DNA of 64,000 bases from Temnothorax longispinosus (GCF_030848805.1 NC_092366.1:14698620-14762619); one strand, 5' to 3'. Positions 12,908 through 27,729 are shown, numbered from the stretch's first letter. Notes: generated from the letters alone by a model not told the origin. Program-made: numbers and translations.

Positions 12908-15900
12908 TTTATATATTCTATTTATTTAAATAAGCATATGGTTGTAACAACTTTTTGTACATGTACATGTGATATTCTACCACGATTTTGTACTCAATCT
13001 TATTTTGTCTTATATATCTTTCAACACTATTAAAAATTAAAAGATTTAGAGTGTCACAATATCATCACTAGTATCTATTACAGCGATCGGGAAATATCTC
13101 AACGTGATGCGTCAAACTCTGTACAGAAGAATTCACAGAAAAGACTTGCATATTTGAAGAATTCGAATATAACGCTAGGTCAAATGTTTCTGGTTTTATT
13201 CGACGTTTTGCAAGAACTTTTATTGTTTACTGATGTCGATGAAAAACTATCTCCGAGTCATCAAGCATCTGCGATCGGGGATTCGTTAATTGATATCAAC
13301 AACAACAACAACGATTTTCCTACAATAACTACTCGCGATATTAAGCAATGTGATTTTAGTGCAGGAACAACGAATGATCTCGGTAATGATAATCATATAA
13401 CGGCGATCTGACATCTTTTTACAAACACGAATAAATGCATCGGCAAAAGTACGAAAACGAGCGATTATACCCGTAATAATTTTGTTTTTAATAAATTGTT
13501 ATGCGAATTTAGAATCCGATTATTGTTGTATGAACTGTTCCCTCCAATCAACCGCCAGTTTCTCCAAGAATTGCGATTTTACATGCAAAAAGAAATCTGC
13601 AACCATTTTAACGAGAGATGACGGTTCCTCGATGAAAGACACATTCGATGCTACTTCCTTTCCTGTGACTCACGAGAAGTACAGAAAATCATCTTATCGA
13701 GACATTAGTAAAGATTTCTGCGTAAGCAACTATCATAATTTCTCATGAAACATTAAACTGTAGCGTAACGCCAATGATTTTTATTTAGGCAGAAAAGATG
13801 ATAAAGCTGAAAAGATTAAAATCGCCGCGTTATCCCAGGTGTAATTTAATGTGTCATTTGCGCAAAACGAAAGATCCACTCTCTGTGCAAGAGAAGCTTA
13901 AGTTGCCTTGCAGAATCAAATGTTTGACCGACAGCGAGAAGTTACCGGTGTGCTCAACAGAGTCCTTTCCTTTATTGATTACTGACAGGCAAGGTCTCAT
14001 TGAGATTCACATTTCGCGATTGCAACTTTCTACATCGGTTAGTATATTGCATACATTTCGCATATACATGTATACAAAATAAAATAATCAACTCTTATAT
14101 AGTTAATTATTTTATTTCCTATTCAAAAATTTCAATTTATGTGGATATTTATATTAATTATCTGACGTTAACTCTTTCCTATGAAACAAATTATGTTTAA
14201 ATATCTCCACGAAGAAATTAAAAACCAGATTATATTTCATCGATTATATATATTGAAATATATAATAGTACAATCTCCCATTTATTTTTTCAAGTGAAGA
14301 ACATGATTTTGTTTTACTTGAGATCATTAGGTCGCGAAAATACCGGACGAAGAAGATATATGTAGTCTTCACATTTACGTAAGCTGGGACATTTGGGGCG
14401 AGAAGACAGCTTACACACCGAGAATGAAGTGCCCCAATTTGATCTTCAACTCATCCTCCGTGTATCGCATAACGGATCTCTTCTCCTTCTTCAAGAACGT
14501 GCTGTCGGAGTATCTCATATTCCGAGTGAACATTGTTCGCCAAGACGGTACCAGTTACACGCTCGCCCGAGCAAAAGTCTCCATCAAGGACATCTTGGAT
14601 TATCCGCAGAACAAGTTGCATTATATCGTTCCTGTGAACAGTGTCATTTCTTCCTTCTTCGGCGTCAATTTCGGCCAACTGTCGTTGTGGGTCCGGTTGA
14701 GCTGCAACGTCGACATGGTCGAAGATTTTAAAAAACAATGCGGCATAAGCTCGTTAAAAGATACTCTTTATACGCCGTCAGTAAAAAAGGAGGAAGAAGA
14801 TATACCTCAGAAACCACTTCCTCGACGCCCCACGAGACACGTCGTTGACGTGGTGTCGTTCAAGGATCAGGAACAAAGGGATAGTTCGGTGTCCGAAGAT
14901 TCAACGGATCAAGATATCCAACCGCCATTAGATTCAAGTAACATCCCTGGAAAAATGTCTCAGAATTTTTCATATTATTAATCAGAATTTTTATAAAAGT
15001 TTTAAAACTTTCTCAGAATTTTAAGATTTTCTCAAATTTTTTATACGAATTGGAATATTTTTCGGAAAAACTCAGACAAAATATAATCATATATTTCAGA
15101 TTTTTTCCGCTAACATATCTTTGTAGAAATCTGAATAAATATGAAAAAATCCGTGCAATTTATCAGAAATTTTCATACATGGATAATGAAATATTCCAAA
15201 AACTTTTATCCAATTATTTCTGAAAGTATCTGCGAAAGAGTTGACATATTTTTTCAGAATTTTTCATAAATCCAAAATATGAGAAATTCTTAAAAAATTT
15301 CTGAGAAAATATGAGAAATTTTATCACGAGGGATTATATGATCGTAATTAAAATACTTGATTAGAATTTGATTGAGATTTATCAGATTGTATTTTTTTGT
15401 ACATGATTAAATCGATTGGGATCGTGTGTGTTATTTTATATAATCAATCGTATGAATATTCTCTACGTCCAATTTAATTTACTAATTAAGACGTATTGAT
15501 TGCACCTATTGAAAGAACTCTTAATCAACGTTACGTTGTCAAAACCACAGATTTTCAATACGAGACTGAAAACTCGGATGACGACAATTATTACGTTAAC
15601 TCGAATAATGAAGAATCGTTTTCGCCTACTAACAAGACGAGTAAAATGTCTAAAGACGATAGAACGATTACAGCGAGAAGGTGAGATTTCTTCCTCACAC
15701 TATAATGTCGTGCTTTCTCACGCTATCTAAATTGCTTGCAGAATCTAATTTTGCAACTTAAAAAAAATTGTATAAATAATTTTAATCAGTCCAGATTCCG
15801 AAGCGGATAATAACGAGAAAAAGGAAAATAACGATTTGAGGGATTCGTCGAGCATGGCGGAGTTCAGGACATTAATCGCGAATGTAAGATACGTTTAGCA

Positions 15901-17674
15901 ATGTTACGGAAAACTCTCGCGATTGTATGAGAAATAGCGAAAGCTCTAGTTTTATCTGGAAATTATCAAGATTGCGGACATGTTCAGGGCATTTCGTTGT
16001 CCAAAGGATCAAGCAACACAATCTGCGACATGAACGAGGTTCTCTCGGACAGAAATTGGGAGAGATACAAGCAGAAGAGTCTGCTGACTGCTTTTGCCAG
16101 TGCACTTAGTAATTAATTATACGTCTGCATTTATATATGTTGATTGAATAGCTCGGTACTGAATTTAGTCGTCCAAAAACACTTGCAGGAGCTAATTCGT
16201 TAAACGTGGAAGCGCAGGATTACCGAAATGACATCTTTACTTGCGTACGAGATTGCTCCATTAGTTATACTTAAGATCCTCCACGAAGAGTGCTGGATTA
16301 CAAACATCCCGTGATAATGCTATACCGAATATATTTTATATTGTCTACTTAACGACGAAAGCTAAATGGTTACAACAAATTAAGCTTCAAACTTTAATAT
16401 TTTTAACATCCGATTAAATATACAAATTCCCGATTTTATTGTTTAATGCAAAAAATTAAAATGTGAAAAATAAGTTAATGGAATTTTTGTTAAAGGGAGA
16501 TTATTCATAAATTTATGGAAAAATATATTGTTATTACATTAAACCGTCGTACTTTACGATCAGCAGCGTCTTAATAATATATAGTATATGAGTTAGCCCA
16601 TTGTACACCAGCACGTTTCTGAGATGGAGAAGTATATCTAAAAATATTAATTATAATTTTTACTAAAAGAAACTTTATAATGTACGTGATATTGTTCATA
16701 AAGTAATTTAATGCAGTTCTGATTCGTACACGTCTTTTTCAGCGCCACGAAAAGGATGCAATAATTATAGAAATAGTGAGCATGCAGCTTTTGGACGAGA
16801 GTTGCGTTATGCAGGATGATGAGATACATTTGCTTTACGTAGAATATTCTTTCCTCGGGAATCGCGGCGAAGATATGGAGACTGTCTCTGTGGAGAAATC
16901 AAAAACGGGCGGTCAAGAAATGATCTACAATTATAAGAAAAGTATATTTCTTTTTTATATGTATGTAAACAGCAAATATTTTCTTGACCGCTAATAAAAA
17001 GACACGTTTTCAAATATGATGTAAATTATAATAAACGAGAACAATTATATATTATTTAGAAATCGTGCAGCATAAATAAGTACAAAATAGTTTCGTAATT
17101 TTAGAATTTTGGATTAATGAAGTGACACATCCCCTACAAAGAGATAATTTGCGCGCCATGTTGGCTGAAACTATAAGTCCAAACATCAATTTTACTGTTC
17201 TTAGCGAACCATTACCCGAGGAAAGAGAAGTTAAAGAGTGCGAGGAGGTCGGGTGAGTATAACGACTTATTTTATTTTAAATTTTTACAACGTTATAGCA
17301 ATTATATAAAAATCAATATTACTAATTCGTATTTTCCTTTTGAATACGATAAATAATCTTTAATTTAATTATTTTATAAGATTTTTTTTTGAGATATAAT
17401 ATTTGATAACTGGCTTTTTACTTTTTCCTTCTAGTTATGCAATTTTCAATATAAAAAAATACGCGCTTGGTGATGAATGTAAACATGTATTATTGCCGAT
17501 TAAGGATAATCGAAACAGACAAATTGGAACGCTGAAGGTAATACAAATATTATATAATTTATCTTTTCATTAAAATTAAAAAAAAATTTGTATTGATTAT
17601 TAAATTTAAATTTATCGTAGATTGCTGTGTCCGGTTTGAATGCCATTCGACAATGTTTACCAAGATCAAAATAG
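9802..17674 (+). CDS. RPGRIP1L: RPGRIP1L/fantom-like ciliary transition-zone protein, 19 exons
   Basis: Family role: a scaffold of the ciliary transition zone (MKS/NPHP modules) that binds partners through C2 domains. Exons: 9802-9877, 10191-10429, 10637-10746, 10829-10934, 11207-11436, 11594-11978, 12055-12464, 13084-13382, 13513-13721, 13789-14037, 14331-14937, 15491-15680, 15790-15883, 15988-16108, 16190-16245, 16743-16941, 17105-17252, 17435-17537, 17621-17674. They sum to 3,885 nt, 1,294 aa, close to the vertebrate protein. Residues about 30-500 are coiled coil. Residues about 755-915 are a C2 domain (LIEIHISRLQL, EEDICSLHIYVSWD, FGVNFGQLSLWVRLSC). Residues about 1,128-1,294 are the C-terminal C2-like partner-binding domain (FLGNRGEDMETVSVEK to GLNAIRQCLPRSK). 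The start has a good context, GAAAATGGCAG. Intron 7 uses a GC donor (CACAG|GCAAGT); reading on instead meets a stop at 12,511. Exons 14 and 15 are the least certain. The last four exons exist again as dead copies further right. Confidence 0.88.
12860..12900. repeat. (TA)n microsatellite in RPGRIP1L intron 7
   Basis: About 20 TA units inside the GC-AG intron. Confidence 0.95.
14960..15340. repeat. Degenerate repeated A/T-rich intronic segment
   Basis: The words TCAGAATTTT, TTTCATA and GAAATTTT recur many times in both orientations within RPGRIP1L intron 11. It looks like a decayed tandem or fold-back repeat. No coding content. Confidence 0.35.
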
Positions 17675-18056
17675 ATCAATTGCGGTAGATAATAGCAATG
17701 TGGGAGACAAATGTTACATGAGCATTTAGATTATATATGAAGATGATCGAATTGAAGTCGGCAGATCAATATGCTCTGAATGCTATACTAATTATATATA
17801 AAATTTTATTCAAAATTATCTATATATTTTCTAATATCAAGTGACACTGTAGTAGCTCGCGCCAAGTACACGCGCAGCGCGAGCGCCGTGTCATTGATAC
17901 CTTCACGCGAACGGACAAATTGCGAGTACCCGAGATTTAGAGATCTCAATAACACCAAAATATTATTTTATTTCTCGACTAACTGGCACAATGTAAAAAA
18001 GTATGCACATTAATTCAAGATTTTAAAAGCATCGTGTTGTCAATTCCAAATTCATC
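17675..18056. other. Convergent intergenic, RPGRIP1L/FBXL4 3' ends
   Basis: Only about 380 bp separate two opposing stop codons. The same arrangement recurs before copies B, C and D. A conserved segment at 17,840-17,940 (GTGACACTGTAGTAGCTCGC, then GCGCAGCGCGAG) is more GC-rich than its surroundings and is kept next to all four FBXL4 copies; its role is unknown. Confidence 0.6.
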
Positions 18057-20651
<2,595 letters not shown>

Positions 20652-21639
20652 ATTTTATCTCTAAAAGAAGACAAAAAATATGGAGGATAATAATTCTTTC
20701 TTTTTTAGAATATTCTAAAATGCATTATAATAACATATATTTATAATTATAGCGTAAAGATTACATAATCTAAGTTTATCTTGCTTTTATTTACATTGCT
20801 AGTACTGACATTATTACATAGTCTGCATGTGTGTGTTGTATATCATTATTGAATAATTAATTATTTTAAAGAAAATAACAGTTTTTTTTTAATTTTGTTA
20901 ATATGAAAAAAAATTTTTTTTTTATAAGACTGAAATGTCGCGAACTCTGTGTTCAGCTTCTACCACCACGTGGAACCACGTGCTCGAGCACAAAAGAAAA
21001 AACAAAAAAATTGCAAAATCTACGTTGTTCACATTCGCCACACTTACACTTAATTTCTAAGTGACTGAGGTCTATACAATAGCTATAAGAGTATTTAATG
21101 TATCTTTTATTTCATCGTTTGATACTATTTATAGCAATCTAATAATGAGTCGAACAAATATATCCAGTGAATAATGAGAATTACCGGAAATTGAACTCGG
21201 AACTGAATCGAAAAGTTAATAAAAAAAACTAATTTCTATCGATTTTTATACTACTTACTGTTATCAGCAACGCAGATAATGTTCTTTTCCGTGTAAAATG
21301 AAAAAATCGTGAAAGAGAAGAAATGTTGGAACATGCGGTTAGTAAACGCACAACAGCGAACACTACTTCTATTTGGATCTACATCTATATCATATACTAT
21401 ACAACTAGACTGCTAACTCCCTAACTGCAATACATATATAGATCTGAAAAGTGTTAATAAGCTGGTTGCACGATGAAAAACACAGCCAATAATAACAGGG
21501 AATAACACAGGCAATAGATTTTCAACCTATCGGAAGCAGTATATCAGTGCTGCAGCATTAAGCTTTACGTCCAAATCTGAGAATTCAGGTAAATTACAAA
21601 AAAGCGAAGAAAAGACTAGCTAGAGGATGGGATATCCTC

Positions 21640-21651
21640 TATAAAAGGACG
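21640..21651 (+). promoter_or_regulatory. TATAAAAG promoter-like box
   Basis: TATAAAAGGACGTAAGC lies in a conserved context that recurs at 39,943 and, in a shorter stretch of similarity, at 53,102. It faces away from FBXL4-A. An LTR or other TE promoter is as likely as a gene promoter. Confidence 0.35.
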
Positions 21652-22054
21652 TAAGCAAATTACGGATATAGGTACCTACATATAACGTCTATCGCGAAAA
21701 CTACACAGACAGCACATAACATTAAAAGATAACGAAAAAGAGATGTCTTTCTTAAGTTATCTTTTTGACAAAGCAAAAAGGTGTGTGAAGGATACCTTTT
21801 TATTTTATTGAAAAAGTTATCATATAAAAGATACCGTTTCGTTATCTTTTTTATAATGTATTTCAATAAGGACAAAAAAACGTATTAAAAATATCTTTCC
21901 AGCCAATTAAAAACAGTTATTATTTTATATTATTATTTTATATTTGTAGTAAATATTAAAACTCAATATAACGATCGAAAAAGTAAAAACTGTTTTATTC
22001 AGTTTTATTGTGCTTGCAAAGATAATCCGCTTGTAGTCCGTTTACTATAGTCAC

Positions 22055-22229
22055 TGGCTGCGTTCAGCAGAGAAAGCTGCTTTGCAACTGTTGCAAAGTT
22101 TAGGAATCTGATTGATGTATGATTTTTTTAATTTCTACCGGAGTATACCGAACTAAAAGTATAATACACCAATCAAATTCACGAATTTTACAACAGTTGC
22201 TAAGCAGCTTTCTCTGCTAAACGCAGCCA
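22055..22229. mobile_element. Hairpin MITE (copy in 5' flank A)
   Basis: The ends TGGCTGCGTTCAGCAGAGAA and TTTCTCTGCTAAACGCAGCCA form inverted repeats of about 35 bp (with AGCTGCTTTGCAACTG). The same insertion is at 40,359-40,520 behind copy C, so it predates the A/C duplication. Confidence 0.85.
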
Positions 22230-22485
22230 TTTTCGATTTCTTTCAATTTTGTACATATAGCTAATGTTTCTAAAATGTTTTAATATTTAAGTTTTATTAG
22301 CACCTCTAAATATTAGATAATTTCAAATAATTAATTTTTAGACAATTTTTGGGAGTACAAAATAAGTTTTGTTCTATAGGAAATAATGTACAAGATGTCT
22401 ATTTTTAGGAACATTAATTTTTCACTAAAATTACTTTTTTAACTTTCCTATTAACAAATCGTACGTCTATTAGTACATATACCTA

Positions 22486-22713
22486 CAGTCGACTAAAAAG
22501 TTGTCCGGTTGAGTTTGGGAACGCATCCCATTTGGAAGTAGATGAGCACTATAATGCACGGGGCTTACGCAGCGATTTATTAAAAAAGCAGACAAACGAG
22601 ATGTCAAATATATTGAAATGTTAAAGAAATTGGTAATTGCTGACATAGTAGCTAGATATTAAATATAAATAGGATCTCCAAAACTTAACCGGACAACCGT
22701 TTGGTCCTCGATT
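22486..22713. mobile_element. Tc1/mariner-like MITE
   Basis: The termini are imperfect inverted repeats, CAGTCGACTAAAAAGTTGTC and its counterpart around GACAACCGTTTGGTCCTCGA, flanked by TA. The CAGTC...AAAAGT pattern resembles Tc1-family ends. Orthologous in 5' flank C (about 40,789-41,010); a decayed trace is in B near 33,655. Confidence 0.6.
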
Positions 22714-22888
22714 ATACATGGGCAATTCCATGCCAATCGGACGAGGAATGACCTCGTATACTTTTTAAATCAGTTGAAACTGTTTTTTATATGAAATACC
22801 TATACATAAAATAAGGAGATACGTATTTTTTGTTTCTTCAAAATATTTTCTTTTGCAGAATATTAAATGCAATGTAAAAAAAATATAA

Positions 22889-23665
22889 ACAGGGGTTCAA
22901 GAAATAATTTACAATTATAAGAAAAATATATCTCTTTGTTATATGTATGTAAGAAGCAAATATTCTCTTGACCGCCAATAAAAAGACGCGTTTTCAAATA
23001 TGATATAAATTATAATAAACGAGAAAAATTGTATATTACTTAGAAATCGTGCAGCATAAATAAGTACAACAGTTTAGTAATTTTAGAATTTTGGATAAGT
23101 GACACATCCCGTACAAAGAGATAGTTTGCGCGACATGTTGGCCGAAACGATAAGTCCAAACATCATTTTTACTGTTCTTAGCGAGCCATTATCTCGAGGA
23201 AAGGGAAGTTAAAGAGTGCGACAAGGTCGGGTGAGTATAACGACCTATTTTATTTTAAAATTTCACAGCTTTATTGGAATTATATAAAAATCAATATTAT
23301 ATTTATATTTTATGTTTTCCCTTTGAATACGATAAATATAATCTTTAATTTCATATTTTTATAAGATTTCTTTTTTGAGATATAATATTTGATAACTAGA
23401 TTTCTACTTTTTCCTTCTAGTTATGTAACTTTCAATATAAAATAATACGCGCTTGGTGATAAGTGCAAATATGTATTATTGCCGATTAAGAATAATCGAA
23501 ACAGACAAATTGGAACGCTGAAGGTAATTCATGTACATAATTTATCTTTTATTAAAGTTAAAAAAATACATATTGATTATTAAATTTAAATTTTTATAGA
23601 TTGTTTTGTCCGGTTTGAATGCCATTCGACAATGTTTACCAAGATTAAGATAGATGAATTGCGAT
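22889..23665 (+). pseudogene. RPGRIP1L 3' fragment, before FBXL4-B
   Basis: A dead copy of the last RPGRIP1L exons. It starts inside the exon corresponding to 16,743-16,941 (at AAGAAATAATTTACAATTAT) and runs through the equivalents of the last three exons. Lesions include the lost 5' part, an altered sequence at ATTATCTCGAGGAAAGG, and an in-frame stop after FNIK in the penultimate exon (AAATAATACGCG). No promoter or start is included. Confidence 0.85.
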
Positions 23666-23810
23666 AGATGATAGCAATGTGAAGTAAATGTTACATGAGC
23701 ATTTAGATTATATTAGAAGGTGATCGAATAGAAGTCGACAGATCAATGCTCTGAATCAAAAAGAAGAATTAAACTTTTAATTATATATAAAATTTTCAAT
23801 TAAAATATTA

Positions 23811-24642
23811 GGAGAACGGAGCCATAACAAGATGTCCGTGTTAGTAGTTATATATTATAGTTAAAATCTACAGACGTTTCAGTCCTTTATGGGACCATCT
23901 TCAGTGTCTAATACATTTGTCGGTAAATTCCCTTAACAGTAAACCGTCCCTTAACATTACGGTGTGACATCGAGGAAGTTAAGCTTATCACCCTCTCCAA
24001 TTTCCATCGTAAATTGTAATCTCTCATGTAACGAGTTAAATACATGTAAGATAAGATCGAAACATTCTGGTAGAGCGGGCATGATAATATCGTCCACATA
24101 TCTACCAAAGAAAGGTACATGGAATGGTAACATTTGAATCGCTCTTTTCCTCGATGTCATGCAACGTCACGTCGGCAATAATTGGTAATAGGGGAGATCC
24201 ACACCTTTCTTCATTCCCCCTTCCATTTCCCTTCTGTCTATATAATATGCGCTGTACCGTGCTCTCGTGGTCGAACAGTTTGTTACATATTTTATCTATA
24301 AATGTTTATTATGGCTCACGGCATAAGAAAAATACATACATGTACGTACTTAGGTTGAATCTCTTACTTCGTTTGACTTTAAATAGACTTAAAATCTTGA
24401 TATATTTTTATACCTTTATATATTTTTACTTTGTTTGACTATAAATAGACTTAAAATTTTTATATTCTTTACAGTGCCGTACTCACAACATAACTTATAC
24501 GTTAATATTGTAACTCTGCAATCGAATTTACCAAAAATGTATTAGACACTGAAGATGGTCCCATAAAGGATTAAAACGTCTGTAGATTTTAATTATAATA
24601 TATAACTATTAACACGGACATCTTGTTATGGCTCTACGCTCC
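23811..24642 (-). mobile_element. Penelope-like retroelement remnant, before FBXL4-B
   Basis: On the minus strand a reverse-transcriptase fragment is readable at about 24,215-23,955: LPIIADVTLHDIEE, PFHVPFFGRYVDDIIMPALP, then LQFTMEIGEGDKLNFLDV. The RYVDD box and the F-LDV spacing are those of Penelope-like elements. Both ends are about 110-bp inverted repeats carrying CTGAAGATGG...GAAACG, the CUGANGA and GAAA core of a hammerhead ribozyme, as known in Penelope-like terminal repeats. The element is truncated (about 0.8 kb) with no endonuclease. The same insertion precedes FBXL4-D. Confidence 0.75.
23877..23904 (-). ncRNA. Hammerhead-ribozyme-like core
   Basis: Minus strand: CTGAAGA (23,904-23,898), a short helix GTCC/GGAC around CATAAA, then GAAA (23,880-23,877). 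This fits CUGANGA-helix II-GAAA. Stem III and the cleavage site are not established from sequence alone. The counterpart at 24,549 has TAAA in place of GAAA and is probably inactive. Confidence 0.45.
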
Positions 24643-24733
24643 TAATATTTTAATTGATTTTTAATCCTTTGAGCCTTGTTTTTTTATATATAAAATTTTG
24701 TTCAAAATTGTCTTAATATTTTTTAATATCAAG

Positions 24734-24839
24734 CCCAGTAAGCAAGAAACACCAAGAAACATTTTAACTACATTACAGCAACGTTTTAACATTAATGCAA
24801 TGTAGTTGAAATGTTTCTTGACGTTTCTTGCTTACTGGG
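24734..24839. mobile_element. 106-bp MITE with AG duplication
   Basis: Inverted ends CCCAGTAAGCAAGAAAC and GTTTCTTGCTTACTGGG. It is inserted only in copy B: copies C and D read straight through TATCAAGTGACA at this place. Flanking AG on both sides gives a 2-bp duplication. Confidence 0.9.
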
Positions 24840-24946
24840 AGTGACACGGTAGTGTCTCGCACCAAGTACAAGCGCAGCGCGAGACCGCCCCGTGTATCTT
24901 TACGCGAACGGACGAGTTGCAACTAAGTACCCGAAATTTTGAGATC

Positions 24947-27550
24947 TTAATAATACGTATAGACGGACACATGCGGATATCTTTCCTTCCATTCATTAAC
25001 TAAGTCATCGCTAATCTTACACCATAGAAAGTAAAATTCTTGCAGTTTAAGACATTGTTCGAAAATGATGGAATATTTATCAGGTTCTTCATAACCCACC
25101 CTTAAAAAATATAACATTTTCAAATTTTTGCACTGCGCTAGCAATTCCAAATTGCGATCAGTAAGGTCAACAAAGCGCAAACAAATTTCTTCCAGACGTT
25201 GAATGGAAGAGAGAAATCTGTCTAAGTTATCATCAGTGATTAGGCGTGCAAATCTGCAACAAAAATCATACAATTATCATTATCACAATACAAAGAGAAA
25301 ACGCAAAGAGAAAATTAATGCAACTTTTTCAAGATATTTGAGATGCAAGAGCAAACACACAAATTTCGATAAAAATAACGGTAACATGTATTTTACAAGA
25401 AAATTAAGACATACTTACTGGGGAAATGTCACTTTTCGTAAATTCTTACAGTCAGCGAGAGCGTTTAAACCCTGCGATGTAAGACCTCTTAATAAACTTA
25501 TTACTTCCAAGTTGTGACACGAATTTCTTAACTCTATTACAACTGCGTTTATGTTTAAACCGCTCGTATGTACCAAGTGTAATTCACGCATCTCTTGATT
25601 TTTTTGCAGTATTTTGCAAAGATGTTTAGTTTTTATAAATGTACCACAAAGGTCTAAATGTTCCAAACCATTTAGCCTCTCAAGATACGAAAATCCTTCG
25701 TCGTTTATACGTTCACAATCACTTAGATCCAATTCTGAAAATAGAATATGTTTTGAATATATGCAATTTACTCGTAATCTTGACAATCTTCATATACAGT
25801 ATACGTAAATACCTTTTAAATTTTTGCATATCTCTGAAATTTTAAGTAGAACATGACTGTTAACAGATTTGCAGTCACTTAATCTTAAGTGCGTTAAATT
25901 CCTGCCGCAATTCTCAAGAAAGTTTACGAGATCCTTAACACCAAATACGCTTTCTGTAAGATCTAACTGTCGCAAATGTTTACATCTAGCTGTAAACCAA
26001 CAAAATATATTGCGCATATTTTTGCGAAACTTAATTTTTATGTTTAAACGTGTATAAAGTTCAGGATCCCGTGTTAAATTATTGAAGCGCGTATCTACTT
26101 TATTCATGCGGCATAACGTCATAAAATCCAAGTTTTTCAATATTATTAGTAATATTTCATCCTGTAAAAGTAAAATATAAAACTTTAATACACGATATGA
26201 CATTGCAATAAATATTATTATGAAAAATAAACTTCTTATAATACTTTACAGGAAGCTCAGACAAACTGCAACGTGATAGCTCCTTGGGTTCATCCGAAGA
26301 GAGTTTCATACGCTTGGCATAATTTGAATAACTTTTTAATAAAATACGACGCGAGTATTTCTGTCCAAGAGGTTGCACATAACCAGGGATTACCTCTTGA
26401 GATACCTTTTTGTGCTTCAAATTACTCTTATAAGTAATTCTTCTTATATTACTACAAATAACATCGGAACAAATTAATTTTTATTAAAAAAATAAAAAAA
26501 AATATTGAATATTATACTTAACACATCAACGATTATTATACCTTTTACAAATAATGCAATATTCTGAGAAATTTTCTTGCAGATGAACTATATCCAAGTG
26601 TGCACTTTTTAAATCTGCCGTTAAATTATAAACATCGTCATGGCATGGAGAGTACATGGAGTTAATTCTTTTTAACACATTTGTTAAACTCTCATTAGCA
26701 TTTCTAGAAAGAATCAATTCCGATGTACCGATAAGCATCACAGCATCTATCTTTGTGTAAGTTTCAGGAGAACTCTCCTTAAATACTAGTCTGAGCATTT
26801 TGGTTTTAAAGTTACACGGATGTGACAGCGGTGGAGAAAATAATCTTGATGTCGGCACAATCTGAGGCGATCCATCCCACAACTGAATCCACTGATTATT
26901 AGAATCTTGAGCGCAAATTTGAATTACGCTTCCTGGATTATATAATTCGTAAATACAGACTCTGATTGGATATACAGCTTCATGAAACTCAATATCTTCA
27001 AAATAGAAAATATAATTATACTCTCTTCTCAACAAAAGCGTATCTTTTCTAACAAAATCTTATATTTATCAATTCAAGTATTACATACCAATATAGCTCG
27101 TCGTTTTCGACCATGTATGTAAATTAACAAAATTAATAATGAAATCTTTGTTTTGCCATGGAGATATTGAAATGTTGATACCATCAATTCTCTGTATTAA
27201 AAGGTTAAAATGTATTAAATAATAGGTAATCTTGTAGCACAAAAGATAGCGATTACCATGTATAGAGGACAATAACAGATAATATCAGGAAATACACATA
27301 CTTCGACATATTTTCCTTCAAAAGAACATGATGGATAAAACAGTTCTCCATAGTTTTGAAATTTGGGTGGCCCTATTATGTCAGGGGCAGTACAGAATAC
27401 GCTAAGATTCCGGTGGTTCATGGTAACAAATCTTTTCTTTACAAATTGATTGATGAAGTCAACCTTATCCTCTTCTCCTACGGATACTCTGCCGACATAG
27501 GGATATTGACTACAACTCTCGCAATATAAAGATTGATTGTGGGTTGTCAT
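24947..27550 (-). CDS. FBXL4-like F-box/LRR protein, copy B
   Basis: Exons (minus): 27550-27302, 27191-27089, 27043-26542, 26451-26250, 26161-25813, 25734-25419, 25253-24947; total 2,028 nt, 675 aa, all GT-AG and in phase. Exon 1 ends in the family-typical GKYVE. Exon 3 holds the discoidin-like core ([35 protein letters not shown]). Exon 4 carries the basic linker YVQPLGQKYSRRILLKSY. The F-box is LP|DEILLIILKNLDFMTLCRM at about residues 351-393, followed by leucine-rich repeats ([38 protein letters not shown]) to the C-terminus VSVYTYY. Exon 6 is nearly identical to that of copy A although other exons differ. This copy looks like the least altered member and is my best guess for the functional form. 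Confidence 0.9.
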
Positions 27551-27729
27551 ATTTTCTCTCTAAAAGGAGACAAAAAATAGGGATAATTATAATCTTTTCT
27601 TTGTTAGTATAGGAGAGACCGGGGCTAGTTGTCACATTTTTCAAATACTGATTTTTAAGAAAATATTAGCAATATTTTATAATATCATATAAGCTGGTTG
27701 AAGTTTGGAACGTTCCTGGAGCGATTTTT

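Larger units (their letters stand above)
20700..22880. repeat. 5'-flank module, copy A (repeated behind B and C)
   Basis: This non-coding stretch upstream of FBXL4-A recurs behind B (31,915-33,836) and C (39,052-41,734). Markers in order: a CACGTGGAACCACGTG-type palindrome, TTCTATCGATTTTTATACTAC, a TATAAAAGGACG box at 21,640 on the plus strand, a hairpin MITE at 22,055 and a Tc1-like MITE at 22,486. It is part of the duplicated unit. It could itself be an old transposable element; no coding sequence survives. Confidence 0.75.

Noticed and set aside
14393..14738. Frames overlapping the C2-domain exon
   Set aside because: Shadows of the true frame of RPGRIP1L exon 11.
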